Assembly: GCF_000801955.1 (NCBI RefSeq)
Contig: NZ_JSZO01000034.1
Span: forward strand, 1-64,000
Direction: 5' to 3'
DNA from: Ralstonia sp. A12
Lineage (GTDB): Bacteria; Pseudomonadota; Gammaproteobacteria; Burkholderiales; Burkholderiaceae
DNA length: 64,000 nt
In this document: positions 17,012 to 26,712 of the stretch, one piece after another
How the letters are laid out: each line of letters starts with the position of its first letter
How positions within the stretch are numbered: the stretch's first letter is position 1
The notes under the pieces: model-generated
Database searches by the model: none
What the model saw: the letters and a program-made list of their open reading frames with translations, nothing else
Told to the model about the DNA's origin: nothing
Made by a program: the position numbers and the translations under genes

Positions 17012-17668
17012 TCATCGGCACCAGGCTGGCATGGCCGCGTGCGACTCCAGACTCCGCACGCTCTGCGCAATCTGCTGCGACCATTGCTGCACCAGTTGCT
17101 GTGTCGACGACACCACGGCATCGACACCGGCGCCCGCCGGCACCGTCAACGTGTTCTGGCAGGTGAGGGCGGTGGCGGCAGCCGAGCCCTGCGCCTGCGT
17201 TGCCCCATCGGCCATCCCGCGCGTCACACGCCACGTCACCAGCGCCGTCACGTTCTGGCCGGGGCGCGCATCGTAGCTGCGCATGTCCGCAGCAATGCGA
17301 TAGAGCGGCACGCCCGCAGGCGCCACGCCACTAACCACATCCACCGCTGATAGCGTACCCGCCAGATTGGCGGACAGTGCATCGCGCAGCTCCGAGCCGA
17401 ACGGCGCGGCCCAGCGCTGCTGTTCGAGCGCCTGCACCTCACTGTCAGACGTGCGCAGCACGATCTGCGGCTTGTCCAGGCGATCGGGCACACGCACGCC
17501 CGTCAGGCGGAAGGCGCGCTGGAAGCGTGCGTCAGGCGCGGGTGCTTCGCTGCGCAGCGACAGCGTATGCAACGTCGGCACGGGCGAGGCGCATGCCGCC
17601 ACCAGTGCGGCGGCAACAACAGCTCCGGCCAGTCGAAGGGAAGAAGACAGCATCGACGTCTGCATCAT
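17012..17668 (-). CDS. pqiC: PqiC lipoprotein, ABC-type transport auxiliary component
   Basis: The 218-residue outer-membrane lipoprotein has lipobox LVAAC with the modified cysteine at residue 26. The rest matches the PqiC/DUF330 (ABC_trans_aux) family, with QIVLRTSDSEVQALEQQRWAAPF near residues 70-90. In E. coli PqiC forms a ring that docks the PqiB needle and links the inner and outer membranes for lipid transport. It is the last gene of the pqi operon and overlaps pqiB by 4 bases. Family identity is firm; the lipid role is taken from E. coli. Confidence 0.88.
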   Translation of the reverse strand: MMQTSMLSSSLRLAGAVVAAALVAACASPVPTLHTLSLRSEAPAPDARFQRAFRLTGVRVPDRLDKPQIVLRTSDSEVQALEQQRWAAPFGSELRDALSANLAGTLSAVDVVSGVAPAGVPLYRIAADMRSYDARPGQNVTALVTWRVTRGMADGATQAQGSAAATALTCQNTLTVPAGAGVDAVVSSTQQLVQQWSQQIAQSVRSLESHAAMPAWCR

Positions 17669-19308
17669 TGCGCATCCTTTGCCTTGCCCCGGATCAGCGC
17701 TTCGGGGTGGGTTTGCAGGTAATCGGTCAGTACGCGCACCGAGGCGGCGGCCTTGGCCACCTGTTCCAGCGTGTCGCGCGCGTTGTGCTGCAGGGGCGCG
17801 TCTTCAGAGAAGGTCTGGCGTGCGGTCTCGAGCGTGCGGCGTGCTTCGGCCAGCGTTTCCTTCATCTGCGGGGCCAGATCGGTATTGACCGTCTTGGCCA
17901 GTTGCTCGGTCTGCTTGAGCGTGGCGTCCAGCGTGCCCAGCGCGCGATGCAGGTCCTGGCCGATCTGCTCGAACGGCACCTTGTTGAGCTTCTTCGCAAT
18001 GCCCGCGAGCTGCGCTTCGATGTCGTCGGTCGGGTTGTCGGCGGTCGGGAAGACATAAGCGCCGTCACGATCGCGCTGGCCGAAGCGCGGCGGTGTCTTC
18101 TCGCGGTCGGCCGGGTCGATGAAGTCGAGTTCCACGAACTGCTGGCCAGTCAGCAGGCTGCCGCTCTTCAACCGTGCTCGCATGCCGTTCTGGATGAGCG
18201 TATCGAACTGTGTGCGGACATCTTCAGCGGCGTGCTGCAGATTGTCGTCGCGGATGTCCATGCCGAAGCGCGTCGGATAGATCACGGCCGTGACCGGCAG
18301 CACGAACTCCTTGCGCTTGCGGCTGTAGTGGATGCCGATCGACTTGATTTCGCCCACGTTGATGCCCTTGAACTCCATCGGCGCACCCACCGTCAGGCCG
18401 CGCAGCGAGCGGTGGAAGTACATCACCACGGTCTGCGAGATGTGCTCGGGGTCCTTGAGCGCCGTGGCTTCGTTGCGTACGAGCTGGTACTCGGTGTTGG
18501 ACGCAGCGGGCGCGTGGTCAGCCTCTTCGGGGGTCTGGAAGGCAATGCCGCCCAGCGCGACCGCCAGCAGCGATTGCGTGTCGAGCTTCAGGCCGTTGGC
18601 GTCGAGCTTCAGATCGATGCCGCTGGCGTTCCAGAAGCGTGTGCCTCGCGCGACAAATTTGTCGAATGGTGCGTTCACGAACGCATGCAGCGTCACGCCC
18701 TTGCCATCGGTGTCGATGTCGTAGGCGGTGATCTGCCCCACGCGCACGCGGCGGAAGTACACCGGTGAACCGATATCGAGTGAGCCAAGGTCAGGCGCAT
18801 GGAGCGTGAACTGCTTGCCCGGGGTGTCGGCGTAGATGGCGGGCGGGATATCCAGGCCCTTGAAGGCGGATTTCTTGTCGTGCGAGCGTCCGCCGTCCAC
18901 GCCGATATAGGCGCCCGAGAGCAGCGTGCCCAGCCCCGAAACATTGCCGGCGGCCACGCGCGGCCGTACCACCCAGAAGCGAGTGTCGGCCACAGCAAAG
19001 GCCTTGCCGTCATGGGTGAGTTCGATCAGGGCGACGGCGCCGGAGCGGTCATCCGTCAGCCCGACGGATTTCACGACGCCAATGTCGACGCTCTTGTATT
19101 TCACGCGCGTCTTGCCCGCTTCGATGCCCTCGGCCGAACTGAATGTGACCGTGATCTGTGCACCGCGTGCCAGGATCACGCGTGCCATGAGTGTGCCGCC
19201 CACCACAAGCGCAACGATGGGCACCAGCCAGATCAGCGAAGGCAGCCAGCGCTTGCGTTTCATGCGGCGCGGGGGCGGGACGTTGTCGGGTTGTACAGGT
19301 TCGGTCAT
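17665..19308 (-). CDS. pqiB: PqiB, MCE-domain lipid transport protein
   Basis: The 547 residues almost equal the 546 of E. coli PqiB. A single N-terminal membrane anchor (about residues 22-44, WLPSLIWLVPIVALVVGGTLMA region) is followed by three MCE/MlaD repeats. Their signatures include ITVTFSSAEGIEAGKTRVKYKSVDIG and, later, VGAPMEFKGINVGEIKSIG. A long helical C-terminus (about 430-520) would form the needle. PqiB hexamers span the periplasm and carry hydrophobic molecules. It overlaps pqiA by 4 bases upstream and pqiC by 4 bases downstream, so translation is coupled. Confidence 0.95.
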   Translation of the reverse strand: MTEPVQPDNVPPPRRMKRKRWLPSLIWLVPIVALVVGGTLMARVILARGAQITVTFSSAEGIEAGKTRVKYKSVDIGVVKSVGLTDDRSGAVALIELTHDGKAFAVADTRFWVVRPRVAAGNVSGLGTLLSGAYIGVDGGRSHDKKSAFKGLDIPPAIYADTPGKQFTLHAPDLGSLDIGSPVYFRRVRVGQITAYDIDTDGKGVTLHAFVNAPFDKFVARGTRFWNASGIDLKLDANGLKLDTQSLLAVALGGIAFQTPEEADHAPAASNTEYQLVRNEATALKDPEHISQTVVMYFHRSLRGLTVGAPMEFKGINVGEIKSIGIHYSRKRKEFVLPVTAVIYPTRFGMDIRDDNLQHAAEDVRTQFDTLIQNGMRARLKSGSLLTGQQFVELDFIDPADREKTPPRFGQRDRDGAYVFPTADNPTDDIEAQLAGIAKKLNKVPFEQIGQDLHRALGTLDATLKQTEQLAKTVNTDLAPQMKETLAEARRTLETARQTFSEDAPLQHNARDTLEQVAKAAASVRVLTDYLQTHPEALIRGKAKDAQ

Positions 19309-20021
19309 GCGTCGGTCTCATCGGGATCGGGCTCGTCGACGGCGTCCCAGATCAGGCGGGGGTCAAAACAGCGGGCGGCGAACATGGTCAGCACCACCAC
19401 GGCGGCAAACGGCCCGACACCGGGGCCAGGCTTGATGACGGCCAGCGTGGACAGGTGCACCAGCCCTGCCAGCAACGCCACCACGAATACATCGAGCATC
19501 GACCAGCGGCCGACCGCTTCGACAATCACATACAGCCGCGTGCGAAAGCGCGGGTTCCAGCGCCAGCGCTGCTGCACCGACAGGCACAGCACCGCCAGGA
19601 TGCCCAGCTTGGCCAGCGGCACAAAGAAGCTGGCAATGAACACGATGATGGCCAGATGCCACGAGCCTGACGTCCACAAGTAGACGATGCCGCTCATGAT
19701 GGTGTCCTGCTGCGTGCCGACCAGCGTGTCCGTAATCATGACGGGCAACATGTTGGCCGGCAGGTACATGGCCATGGCTGCGATCAGCAGTGCCCAGCAG
19801 CGCATCAGACTCTCGGGTTTGCGCGCGTGCATGGGTGACAGGCAACGCGGGCAGACCGGCGCGGCAGCGTGCTCGGGCGCATCGTCGTGCGTGAGCGCCG
19901 CGTGGGCGGCGGTTTGCGCGCCGGGCATGCGCGCGAGCAGGCCGCAACGCTCGCACGTGACGAGACCGTGTGCGGCAGCCCGGATTGGGCGAGCGGGTGG
20001 CGTGTGGGCGGCGGTGCTCAT
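19305..20021 (-). CDS. pqiA: PqiA, second domain as a separate protein
   Basis: The 238-residue inner-membrane protein has a zinc-ribbon start (CERCGLL near residue 23, CPRCLSPMHARK near 60). A four-helix PqiA domain with LPANMLPVMI follows. In E. coli the two PqiA domains form one protein of roughly 400 residues; here each half is its own gene. The start at 20021 overlaps the stop of the upstream half in an ATGA junction. Its job is presumably to supply PqiB with lipid at the inner membrane. Confidence 0.88.
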   Translation of the reverse strand: MSTAAHTPPARPIRAAAHGLVTCERCGLLARMPGAQTAAHAALTHDDAPEHAAAPVCPRCLSPMHARKPESLMRCWALLIAAMAMYLPANMLPVMITDTLVGTQQDTIMSGIVYLWTSGSWHLAIIVFIASFFVPLAKLGILAVLCLSVQQRWRWNPRFRTRLYVIVEAVGRWSMLDVFVVALLAGLVHLSTLAVIKPGPGVGPFAAVVVLTMFAARCFDPRLIWDAVDEPDPDETDA

Positions 20022-20842
20022 GCGCGTCCCTCGCCATCGGGTGCTTCGCCTGGGCGGGCTGCGGCATCCATGCCGGTGGGCGCATCGACTTGTGTGCCAG
20101 GCTGGAGCGTCATGCCGATCTCGCGCCAGAACGGGCGCAGGTCGATCGACAGCGCAATCGTCATGAACACCGTCAGCGCGCCGAACGCCCACAGGCCAGC
20201 ATCGGCCTGCAGCGACACCATGTGCGCTACCTTGATGAGCGCCACCACCACGCCCAGCATGAAGATCTCGATCATCGCCCAGGGCCGGATTAACGCCGCC
20301 GCGCGCAGTGCCAGCGCCGCCCGCGGATGCTGCCGCCCGCGCAGGCGCGCAAACAGCAGCGGTGCCAGCACGCTCAGGTACAGCAGCGGAAACAGCAGCG
20401 TGGTCAGGCCCACCAGCACGGCCGCGAACACCATGTCGTAGTTGTACAGCGCTTCAACGGCGCCCCACAGCGTGGTGGTGTTGCGGTTGCCGCCGCCGTT
20501 CAGCTCGGCAATCGGGAAGGCGTTGGCAACGAAGTAAACGATCAACCCGGTCACGATCAACGGCAGCAGCACGGACAGCCGCTCGCTCTGGTTGCGATAC
20601 AGCTTGACGCCGCAACGCGTGCAGCGCGCTTCCTCATCCAGCGCGATGACCTCGTGGCGATGCAGGGTGTCGCAGTGCTCGCAGGCGATCCACGCGTCGG
20701 GATCGCCGGGCAGCGGCTGTGCGACCGGGGCGGCAGGTGTGGTGGAAGCGGCGCCCGATGCGTCGTCCGGCGCCAGCCCGGGCAGGGCCGCGCGCCACGA
20801 CTGCGGCAGCGGGAAAGGGAATTTCACGTCGAACAACTCCAT
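20018..20842 (-). CDS. pqiA: PqiA, first domain as a separate protein
   Basis: The 274-residue inner-membrane protein has four or more membrane segments. A zinc ribbon (CEHCDTLHRHE near residue 58 and CTRCGVKLYRNQSERL near 77) precedes the PqiA fold with IVYFVANAFPIAEL. It is the first gene of the pqi operon. I chose the ATG at 20842 by homologous N-terminal appearance; the ribosome site is weak, and the frame extends back to 20974. The promoter region upstream carries a TATAAT box and an inverted repeat. Confidence 0.85.
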   Translation of the reverse strand: MELFDVKFPFPLPQSWRAALPGLAPDDASGAASTTPAAPVAQPLPGDPDAWIACEHCDTLHRHEVIALDEEARCTRCGVKLYRNQSERLSVLLPLIVTGLIVYFVANAFPIAELNGGGNRNTTTLWGAVEALYNYDMVFAAVLVGLTTLLFPLLYLSVLAPLLFARLRGRQHPRAALALRAAALIRPWAMIEIFMLGVVVALIKVAHMVSLQADAGLWAFGALTVFMTIALSIDLRPFWREIGMTLQPGTQVDAPTGMDAAARPGEAPDGEGRA

Positions 20843-20924
20843 CGTCTGGCCGGCGAGCGGGCCGTTACGTAACTCTTGCGCCACATGGCAAGGCGCAGCC
20901 CCATGCCGGATCAGGGTGGGGGCG

Positions 20925-20953
20925 ATTATACATACAGGGTTGAATGTATAGGC
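20925..20953 (-). promoter_or_regulatory. pqi operon promoter with overlapping inverted repeat
   Basis: On the minus strand a perfect TATAAT lies at 20930-20925. TATACAT (20927-20933) and ATGTATA (20944-20950) form a 7-bp inverted repeat with a 10-base gap that overlaps it. This is an AT-rich island in GC-rich DNA, 83 bases before the pqiA start. A repressor could bind the repeat and cover the -10 box. The -35 box is poor. Confidence 0.5.
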
Positions 20954-21036
20954 GCCCGCACCTTGGGTTCGCATTTTGACGGTGGGGGCGATGCAAGAAT
21001 CCCGCCATCAACATTGTTTGAAGGTTGTCTTCTTGA

Positions 21037-21909
21037 TTAACCGCCGGCACCCAGTTGGGCGGCGTGATGCATCAGGTGGTCTTCGATCAAGGTTGCGATG
21101 AAGTAGTAGCCGTGGTCGTAGCCGGGGTGGCGGCGCAGTTGCAGCGGTTGTCCGGCGGTGGCGCACGCGGCGGCAAAGTCGTCGGGGTAGAGCTGTTCGG
21201 CGAGGAATTTGTCGGCCTCGCCCTGATCGATGAGGATGCCGCCGGGGAACGGACTCTGCGCCTGCTGCATCAGCAGTGTGGCGTCGTGTGCCGCCCATGC
21301 AGCGCGGTCGTCACCGAGGTAGCCCGTGAACGCCTTGATGCCCCACGGGCACACAGACGGATGCGCAATGGGCGCGAATGCCGAGACCGAGGCAAAGCGC
21401 TCCCGGTGGCGCAGCGCCAGCGTCAACGCACCATGGCCGCCCATCGAATGCCCGAAGATGCCGACGCGCCCCGAGGCCACCGGGAAGGCAACCCGCGCGA
21501 TGTGATGCAGCTCGTCGGCGATGTAGCTCTCCATGCGGTAGTGCTGGCGCCACGGCGCCTGCGTCGCGTCTAGGTAGAAGCCGGCACCGACGCCGAAGTC
21601 CCAGCTATCCGTCTCACCCGGGACGTTGGCGCCGCGCGGGCTGGTGTCGGGCGCGATCAGGATGAGGCCCGCGCGTGCGGCCACGCGCTGGGCGCCGGCC
21701 TTGATGGCGAAGGTCTCTTCTGTGCACGTCAGGCCGGCCAGATAGAACAGCGCGGGGCAACGGGTGCCCGCCAGCGCCTGCGGTGGCAGGAAGACCGAAA
21801 AGCGCATCGGCAGTCCAATGGCCGACGAGGCATGCCGATAGAAGCGCTGCACGCCGCCAAAGCAGGCGTGCTCGGAAATCAGCTCAAGTGTGGGCACCGG
21901 AATGGTCAT
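21037..21909 (-). CDS. fghA: S-formylglutathione hydrolase
   Basis: The 290-residue alpha/beta hydrolase of the esterase D family cleaves S-formylglutathione to formate and glutathione. Nucleophile Ser155 lies in GHSMGGHGALT, and the catalytic histidine is in GYDHGYYFIATLIEDH near the C-terminus. The early block AGLTCTEETFAIKAGAQR is diagnostic for the family. The start at 21909 has a GGAG ribosome site. It lies 25 bases downstream of the S-(hydroxymethyl)glutathione dehydrogenase gene, and the two complete formaldehyde oxidation to formate. Confidence 0.95.
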   Translation of the reverse strand: MTIPVPTLELISEHACFGGVQRFYRHASSAIGLPMRFSVFLPPQALAGTRCPALFYLAGLTCTEETFAIKAGAQRVAARAGLILIAPDTSPRGANVPGETDSWDFGVGAGFYLDATQAPWRQHYRMESYIADELHHIARVAFPVASGRVGIFGHSMGGHGALTLALRHRERFASVSAFAPIAHPSVCPWGIKAFTGYLGDDRAAWAAHDATLLMQQAQSPFPGGILIDQGEADKFLAEQLYPDDFAAACATAGQPLQLRRHPGYDHGYYFIATLIEDHLMHHAAQLGAGG

Positions 21910-21934
21910 CGCGTGGCTCCTCAACGTTCCGGGC

Positions 21935-23041
21935 TCAATACAGCACGACCGAACGGATCGACTCGCCGCGCTTCATCAGGTCAAAGCCCTCATTGATGCG
22001 CTCCAGTGGCAGCGTGTGCGTGATGAGATCATCGATGTTGAGCTTGCCTTCCATGTACCAGTCGACAATCTTCGGCACATCGGTGCGGCCGCGCGCGCCA
22101 CCGAAGGCGGAGCCTTTCCACTCACGCCCGGTGACGAGCTGGAACGGGCGCGTGCTGATCTCCGCCCCGGCCTCGGCCACGCCGATGATGATGGACTGCC
22201 CCCAGCCCTTGTGCGTGCACTCCAGCGCCTGGCGCATGACCTGCGTGTTGCCGATGCATTCGAACGAGTAGTCCGCGCCGCCATCGGTGAGCTGGATGAT
22301 GTGGTCGACCACGTTGCCGACGTCCTTCGGGTTGATGAAGTGCGTCATGCCGAATTTGCGCGCCATGGCTTCACGCGCGGGGTTCAGGTCCACGCCGATG
22401 ATCTTGTCGGCGCCGACCATCTTGGCGCCCTGGATCACGTTCAGGCCGATGCCCCCCAGGCCGAACACCACCACGTTGGCACCGGCTTCCACCTTGGCCG
22501 TGTACACCACCGCGCCCACGCCCGTGGTGACGCCGCAGCCGATGTAGCAGACCTTGTCGAACGGTGCATCCGGGCGGATCTTCGCCAGCGCAATCTCCGG
22601 CACCACGATGTGGTTCGCAAACGTGGAGGTGCCCATGTAGTGGAACAGCGGCTTGCCGTCGAGCGAGAAGCGCGACGTGCCGTCCGGCATCAGGCCCTTG
22701 CCCTGTGTGGCGCGAATCGCCTGGCACAGGTTGGTCTTGCGCGACAGGCAGAACTTGCACTGGCGGCATTCCGGCGTGTAAAGGGGGATCACGTGGTCGC
22801 CGGCCTTGAGCGAACTCACGCCCGCACCCACTTCCAGCACCACGCCCGCGCCTTCGTGGCCCAGGATGGCCGGGAAGATGCCTTCCGGGTCGGCACCCGA
22901 GAGCGTGTAGTAATCGGTATGGCAGATGCCGGTGGCTTTGATCTCGACCAGCACCTCGCCGGCGCGCGGGCCTTGCAGGTCGACTTCTTCCACGGTGAGC
23001 GGGGCACCGGCTTTCCAGGCGATGGCGGCTTTGGTTTTCAT
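21935..23041 (-). CDS. frmA: S-(hydroxymethyl)glutathione dehydrogenase, class III alcohol dehydrogenase
   Basis: The 368-residue zinc-dependent enzyme oxidises S-hydroxymethylglutathione to S-formylglutathione with NAD+. Catalytic zinc ligands include Cys40 ([12 protein letters not shown]) and His62 (GHEGAG). The structural zinc is held by Cys92, Cys95, Cys98 and Cys106. The NAD motif is [15 protein letters not shown]. The start at 23041 is preceded by AAGGA. It is the first gene of a two-gene operon with fghA. No FrmR-type repressor gene is adjacent, unlike in E. coli. Confidence 0.95.
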   Translation of the reverse strand: MKTKAAIAWKAGAPLTVEEVDLQGPRAGEVLVEIKATGICHTDYYTLSGADPEGIFPAILGHEGAGVVLEVGAGVSSLKAGDHVIPLYTPECRQCKFCLSRKTNLCQAIRATQGKGLMPDGTSRFSLDGKPLFHYMGTSTFANHIVVPEIALAKIRPDAPFDKVCYIGCGVTTGVGAVVYTAKVEAGANVVVFGLGGIGLNVIQGAKMVGADKIIGVDLNPAREAMARKFGMTHFINPKDVGNVVDHIIQLTDGGADYSFECIGNTQVMRQALECTHKGWGQSIIIGVAEAGAEISTRPFQLVTGREWKGSAFGGARGRTDVPKIVDWYMEGKLNIDDLITHTLPLERINEGFDLMKRGESIRSVVLY

Positions 23042-23256
23042 GCGCATTCCTTTTTTCGAAGTGGAGCCTGCCCGACGTGGGCGGCTGGGGCAGCGTAAAG
23101 ATCGGCGATTGTAGAGGGTTGCCTGCCATGGCAACGTGACATCTCGATCACGAGACGCACATCAGACTTCAGATTTCCTTACGGAAGCCGTTTCTTGTGC
23201 GACGGCAGGGCCGACAGGGCCGTGTGCCGCATGCCTTACATGGTGGAACCCCCGCC

Positions 23257-25083
23257 ATGGGCTTCGTAGGAAACCATACTGTGCTTGCATCCATTCGTAC
23301 CCGAATTTTGCTGACCTGCGTTGCCATCGTGGTCGGCGCATTGACGTTCGCTGGTGGCCTCAACTATCTCGTCACCCGCTCGTATAACGAAGAATCGACC
23401 CGCCTGAGCCTGCAGGCCATCGTGCGCGGCCGCACCTCCACCATTGATGAGTGGGTTGCCGTCAAGACGCAGATGATCGCGTCGCTGCAAGACATCGCGC
23501 TCAGCACCGATCCGGTTCCGCTGTTCAAGGCCGTGCACCAGGCCGGTGGCTTCATCAACATCTATGTCGGTTACCCCGACAAGACGTACAAATTCTCCAA
23601 CCCGGAAGGCATTCCGCCCACCTACGACCCGACCGCGCGCCCCTGGTACAAGCAGGCCGTGGACGCCGGCAAGCCGGTGGTGACGCCGCCGTACGTGAGC
23701 GCCAGCACAGGCCAGCTCGTGGTGACGTTCGCGGTGCCCATCCTGCAGGGTGGCGCCCTCAAGGGTGTGATCGGCGGTGACGTGGCGATGGATAGCGTGA
23801 TCGCCAACGTGAAGGCCATCCACCCGACGCCGGCCAGCTACGGCTTCCTCGTCAACGCAGCGGGCAAGATCGTCGCGCATGCGAATGACAAGCTGACGCT
23901 CAAGCCTGCGACCGACCTGTCTGCTGGGCTGAGCGAAAGCGCGCTGACCGCATTGGCGCAAACCGACAAGCTGACGGAAGTCACCATCGAGGGCATCCCC
24001 AAGCTGCTGTGGCGCCAGAGTGTGAAGGGCACCGACTGGGGCCTGATCGTGGCGCTGGACAAGTCCGATGCCACGGCCGGCATGCGCTCGCTGGTGATGA
24101 CGTCGATTGGCGCGCTGGTGGCGGTGGCCATCGTCGCCGCGCTGATCGTCGGTGCCATGACCGCGCGTGCATTCCGCCGCCTGTCGCTGATTCGCGATGC
24201 GATGGACGACATCGGCTCGGGCAGCGGTGACCTCACCAAGCGCCTGCCGTCGGATGGCGAAGACGAAGTCGCGCAGATCGCCCGCTCGTTCAACGCGTTT
24301 GCCGACAAGCTGACGGCGGTGATGCAGCAGATTCGCCTGGGTAGCGACTCGGTGCGCTCGGCCGCGCAAGAAATTGCTGCCGGCAATGCAGACCTGTCGC
24401 AACGTACGGAAGAGCAGGCCAGCTCGCTGGAAGAAACCGCGTCGAGCATGGAAGAACTCACCTCGATCGTGAAGCAGAACGCCGACAACGCGCGTCAGGC
24501 CAGCACGCTGGCGGTGACGGCATCGGACGTGGCCACGCGCGGCGGCAGCGTGGTCGGCCAGGTCGTGCAGACCATGGGCGGCATCAACGAGAGCAGCAAG
24601 AAGATTGCCGACATCATCGGCGTGATCGAAAGCATCGCCTTCCAGACCAACATCCTGGCGCTGAACGCCGCGGTGGAAGCTGCGCGTGCCGGTGAGCAAG
24701 GTCGCGGCTTTGCCGTGGTGGCGAGCGAAGTGCGCAGCCTCGCGCAGCGTTCAGCGGGGGCGGCCAAGGAAATCAAGGCGCTGATCAGCGACTCGGTGGA
24801 CCGTGTGAGCAACGGCACGGCGCTGGTCGATCAGGCGGGCGTGACGATGGCCGAGATCGTGGATGCAGTGAAGCGCGTGACCGACATCATGGGCGAGATC
24901 TCGTCCGCGTCGGAAGAGCAGAGCAGCGGTATCGAACAGGTCAATCAGGCCGTCAACCAGATGGACCAGGTGACGCAGCAGAACGCCGCGCTGGTGGAGC
25001 AGGCGGCGGCCGCTGCGGAATCGCTGGAGGAACAGGCCCACAACCTCAACGAGGCCGTGGGGCAGTTCCGTCTTTCGCACTGA
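23257..25083 (+). CDS. Methyl-accepting chemotaxis protein with Cache sensor domain
   Basis: The 608-residue chemoreceptor has TM1 at about residues 13-35, then a periplasmic double-Cache domain with [20 protein letters not shown], which binds small molecules. TM2 (about 275-298), a HAMP domain (about 298-350) and the cytoplasmic signalling hairpin follow. The highly conserved tip is [20 protein letters not shown]. It lacks a C-terminal NWETF-like pentapeptide, so adaptation enzymes must dock elsewhere. I chose the ATG at 23257 after a GGTGGA site; an upstream in-frame start at 23197 is possible. The ligand is unknown; Cache domains of this form often bind amino acids or organic acids. Confidence 0.93.
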   Translation: MGFVGNHTVLASIRTRILLTCVAIVVGALTFAGGLNYLVTRSYNEESTRLSLQAIVRGRTSTIDEWVAVKTQMIASLQDIALSTDPVPLFKAVHQAGGFINIYVGYPDKTYKFSNPEGIPPTYDPTARPWYKQAVDAGKPVVTPPYVSASTGQLVVTFAVPILQGGALKGVIGGDVAMDSVIANVKAIHPTPASYGFLVNAAGKIVAHANDKLTLKPATDLSAGLSESALTALAQTDKLTEVTIEGIPKLLWRQSVKGTDWGLIVALDKSDATAGMRSLVMTSIGALVAVAIVAALIVGAMTARAFRRLSLIRDAMDDIGSGSGDLTKRLPSDGEDEVAQIARSFNAFADKLTAVMQQIRLGSDSVRSAAQEIAAGNADLSQRTEEQASSLEETASSMEELTSIVKQNADNARQASTLAVTASDVATRGGSVVGQVVQTMGGINESSKKIADIIGVIESIAFQTNILALNAAVEAARAGEQGRGFAVVASEVRSLAQRSAGAAKEIKALISDSVDRVSNGTALVDQAGVTMAEIVDAVKRVTDIMGEISSASEEQSSGIEQVNQAVNQMDQVTQQNAALVEQAAAAAESLEEQAHNLNEAVGQFRLSH

Positions 25084-25090
25084 GCCTGAC

Positions 25091-25759
25091 TCAGGCTCCC
25101 GGGGCGGCTGCGCTGGTGGCCGCCTTGGCTTCATCCTGTTGTGCCGCCAGCGCCAAATCGGCCGCCTGCGCCCGTTGCATGGCCGGGCGCGCCATGACGC
25201 GGTCAATGTAGGCGCGCACCACCGGTGTTTCCGGCATCAGCTTGAACATCGTGATCCAGTTCAGGGCGGCGCCCCACAGCACGTCGGCGGCCGTGAAGCG
25301 TTCACCCAGCAGGTAAGGCCCCTTGGCAAGCTGCGCGTTGATCGTGTTGATGACGGTGTCGAAATCGCCATAGGGCGACGTCGAGTACGCCGCAGGCGAG
25401 CGGCCCATCGAACGATCGACGACGGCCGGCTCAAAGCACGCGCCATAGAACGCCATCCAGCGCAGGTACGGCCCGCGCAATGGGTCGCCTACTGCCGGTG
25501 ACAGACCGGCCTCCGGATACAGCTCCGCCGCATACATGTAGACCGCCGCCTGCTCGGTGACGACCACGTCGCCGTGGCACAGCGTTGGCACCTTGCCCAG
25601 CGGGTTGATGGCAAGAAACTCGGGGGTGTGATGCTGACCCGTGCTCAGGTCGAACGTACGCAGTTCATAGTCGGCGCCCAGTTCTTCGAGCAGCATGCGC
25701 GCGCCTCGCGAGCGGCTGCGCGGCGAGTGATAGAGGATCAGGTGGCGGTCTTGCGACAT
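25091..25759 (-). CDS. Glutathione S-transferase
   Basis: The 222-residue protein has an N-terminal thioredoxin-like domain (about residues 1-80). It has the glutathione-binding features YHSPRSRSRGARMLLEELG and NPLGKVPTLCHGD, with VTEQAAVYMYAAE at the end of the domain. The C-terminal helical domain contains RFTAADVLWGAAL, the N-capping region typical of GSTs. The GGAG ribosome site supports the start at 25759. It faces the chemoreceptor gene and diverges from the AraC gene. The substrate is unknown; roles in detoxification or dehalogenation are possible. Confidence 0.9.
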   Translation of the reverse strand: MSQDRHLILYHSPRSRSRGARMLLEELGADYELRTFDLSTGQHHTPEFLAINPLGKVPTLCHGDVVVTEQAAVYMYAAELYPEAGLSPAVGDPLRGPYLRWMAFYGACFEPAVVDRSMGRSPAAYSTSPYGDFDTVINTINAQLAKGPYLLGERFTAADVLWGAALNWITMFKLMPETPVVRAYIDRVMARPAMQRAQAADLALAAQQDEAKAATSAAAPGA

Positions 25760-25886
25760 CGTTGTCTCCGGTGTGTGGCGGGTGCGTGATGCAGAGACTG
25801 CCACTGTAGGCTGACGGCGCCCCCGCGTCTTGGAAAAATCCGCTGTGGCGGTGCATCATCGCGGCATCGCTTCTGATGCCGCTTCC

Positions 25887-26699
25887 ATGTCCGACCTGCG
25901 TGATGTTGCCGACAGCCCCAAGGGCGTGGTCGATCCGCTGGCCTTCCGCCAGCGCTTCCGCTTGAACCGCTACCAGCCGAGTGCTGCGCTTGCGGGTGTG
26001 CTCGATCACCACTGGATCGTTGAATGGGATTTGCGTGGTCAGCCGCCGTTTACGCAGCGCACGCTGCCGTATCCGTGTGTGAACGTGGTCTTCGACCGGC
26101 GGCAGACGGGCATCTTTGGTGTGGTGTCGGGCGCGTTCGAGACCACGCTGGCCGAGGCGGGCCGCGTGATCGGCCTGCGCTTTCGCCCCGGTGCCTTTCG
26201 CGCGTTCTTCGGCAAGCCCGTGCACCTGCTGACCGACAAGGTGTTACCCGTATCGATGCTGTTCGATTGCGATGATGCGCAGGCCGAAGAGATTGTGCTC
26301 GGCGCGCAGGATGATGCGGGCATGGTGGCGGCCGCAGAAACGCTGCTGCTGCGCGTGCTGCCGCCGCCGGACCCGCAGGTTGAGCGCATCCACACCATTC
26401 TGCAGATGCTGCAGCAGGACGCGGGTTTGACCCAGGTGCGTGATCTTGCCGAACGCGCGGCCCTGAGCGAGCGCACGCTGCAGCAAGTGTTTGCTGAGTA
26501 CGTGGGCGTGACGCCCAAGTGGGTGATCCGCCGATACCGGCTGCATGAAGCGGCCGATCAGCTTGCCAATGGCACGGACGTTGATCTGGCTGAACTTGCG
26601 CATGCGCTGGGCTATTTCGACCAGGCGCACTTCACGCGCGATTTCCGTCGTCTGATCGGCAAGGCACCGGCGGAGTACCGGCGCACCAATCAACCCTAG
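25887..26699 (+). CDS. AraC-family transcriptional regulator
   Basis: The 270-residue regulator has an N-terminal domain of the DUF6597-like type (RYQPSAALAGVLDHHWIVEWDLRG, then GLRFRPGAFRAFFGKPVHLL). A C-terminal pair of helix-turn-helices lies at about 175-265, with LSERTLQQVFAEYVGVTPKWVIRRYRLHEA and FDQAHFTRDFRRLIGKAPAEYRR. I chose the ATG at 25887; the frame extends back to a TTG at 25830. It diverges from the GST gene, which is its most plausible target. The ligand is not known. Confidence 0.88.
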   Translation: MSDLRDVADSPKGVVDPLAFRQRFRLNRYQPSAALAGVLDHHWIVEWDLRGQPPFTQRTLPYPCVNVVFDRRQTGIFGVVSGAFETTLAEAGRVIGLRFRPGAFRAFFGKPVHLLTDKVLPVSMLFDCDDAQAEEIVLGAQDDAGMVAAAETLLLRVLPPPDPQVERIHTILQMLQQDAGLTQVRDLAERAALSERTLQQVFAEYVGVTPKWVIRRYRLHEAADQLANGTDVDLAELAHALGYFDQAHFTRDFRRLIGKAPAEYRRTNQP

Positions 26700-26712
26700 T
26701 GAATCACGTGCC

